Source of the DNA: Leptidea sinapis
Lineage: Eukaryota; Arthropoda; Insecta; Lepidoptera; Pieridae
Reading direction: 5' to 3'
Assembly: GCF_905404315.1 (NCBI RefSeq)
Contig: NC_066282.1
Location: 11,060,501-11,124,500, forward strand
DNA length: 64,000 bases
Below the pieces are notes generated by a model that was not told where the DNA came from, searched no databases, and saw only the letters and a program-made list of their open reading frames with translations. A program made the translations under genes and the position numbers. This document shows, in pieces, positions 63,100 to 64,000 of this stretch (positions are counted from its first letter, which is position 1; every line of letters begins with the position of its first letter).

Positions 63100-64000
63100 A
63101 TCAGTTCTAATCAGTACCAATCAAATCAAATCAGATTATTTTTTACAGCGTCAGTTAGTATTTAATTTGTCACGCAATACTCAGGTATATATATGACATA
63201 ATGACCCAACAGATGATGAATAAAGTGATATTGTTGCTTTTTTATAAAACAGGCGAACCCATGAAATAAAAAAGATGAATACCTTTGTAGAAACACATCA
63301 TCTATTTCGAAAATTAATCATCATGAAGTAAGAAGCTAAATCTTGACACAGTATCTAATATTGTACATATTAATAAACAATAAAGCAATATTGCTGTGAG
63401 GTTTAATAATCCCGTTCGCGAACATCATTTTAATGAATATCTTCAGATTAACCCTCTGATCTTAAACCCTGAATTTCATTATGAGATCTGCCAATCCAAA
63501 TATAATTACCATGAACTCACATTAATTTCACTCAAATCAAACCTTATCATACATATATATGAATAAATTATACACTAATTTTATTTAATACCATTTTGTT
63601 TTGATTATATAACTTTAAATCGTGTTCGTGAATAGTTCGCATTTTTAATGCCCTTGCGGAAGGCTAACGTAACATACATATAGTACGTATCTATTATTTG
63701 TACCCAAAATTATAAATACTTTTAATCCTAATAATTGTTTTATAAATAGTATTTTCTTTGACTAAGGCGATTTTACACATTCAAATAAAACACTTTTTAA
63801 GGATTAAAACGCGTGTAATTGTAACTGTTTATATATTACATTTTGCGTAAATGTTATATTCATATTTTTATTTGAGTTGACCCGACATTTCGTAAGCTTT
63901 TCAGAGCAAGTTTACGAGGAGATTTTTTCATTAAATGTTTTATAAATGTAAAAAATATATAAAAGTATTATAAAAATAACCGGCAAGGCATATCTTGACC

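Larger units (their letters stand above)
60748..64000. other. Intron of CLPTM1L, continuing past the window
   Basis: No further CLPTM1L exon found. Contains LINE copies E, F and G (61036-63099). The last 900 bp, 63100-64000, is AT-rich with nothing recognised. Confidence 0.55.

Overview
The window looks like insect nuclear DNA, most likely from a butterfly or moth. It is AT-rich, its genes are split into short exons by GT-AG introns, and the space between exons is crowded with mobile elements: hAT, a Ty3/gypsy LTR relic, Jockey- and RTE-like LINEs, a Penelope-type GIY-YIG fragment, Helitron-like elements, tRNA-derived SINEs and long-TIR elements. No bacterial or organellar features were seen. 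The lepidopteran call rests on my recognition of these repeat types and is an inference.

Three host genes can be read. (1) A + strand gene for a small two-repeat DM9 (DUF3421) protein has exons at 1538-1655, 5108-5198 and 9949-10170. Its first exon or exons are uncertain or lie off the left edge. A near-complete hAT transposon (2228-4380) sits in its first visible intron, and a decayed gypsy element with a nested Helitron sits in its second. (2) A - strand gene runs from 49212 down to 10865. I could join 23 exons with consistent phase into one uninterrupted 1314-residue reading frame. It encodes an insect 'putative phosphoenolpyruvate synthase' that has the architecture of rifampicin phosphotransferase: N-terminal membrane anchor, an extra N-terminal domain, PPDK/PEPS-type ATP-grasp, a middle domain and a C-terminal phosphohistidine domain, with no PEP-binding barrel. 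(3) The last two coding exons of a CLPTM1-family gene, probably CLPTM1L, lie on the - strand (60747-60496 and 59697-59604). The rest is off the right edge.

Layout: 1-1430 LINE relic; 1538-10170 DM9 gene; 10171-10864 short convergent intergenic gap; 10865-49212 kinase-like gene, whose introns hold nearly all the elements listed, including a 4.1 kb Jockey element in intron 13; 49213-59603 intergenic, with two striking long inverted repeats (50073-50548 and 51210-52119), more Helitrons and unclassified repeats; 59604-60747 CLPTM1L 3' end; 60748-64000 intron or upstream part of that gene, containing three LINE copies.

The three host genes show no evident functional link. The observations most worth following are the intact animal rifampicin-phosphotransferase-like gene, the long inverted repeats, the tandem Helitrons (one of them abutting a splice site), and the repeated occurrence of perfect short stem-loops.
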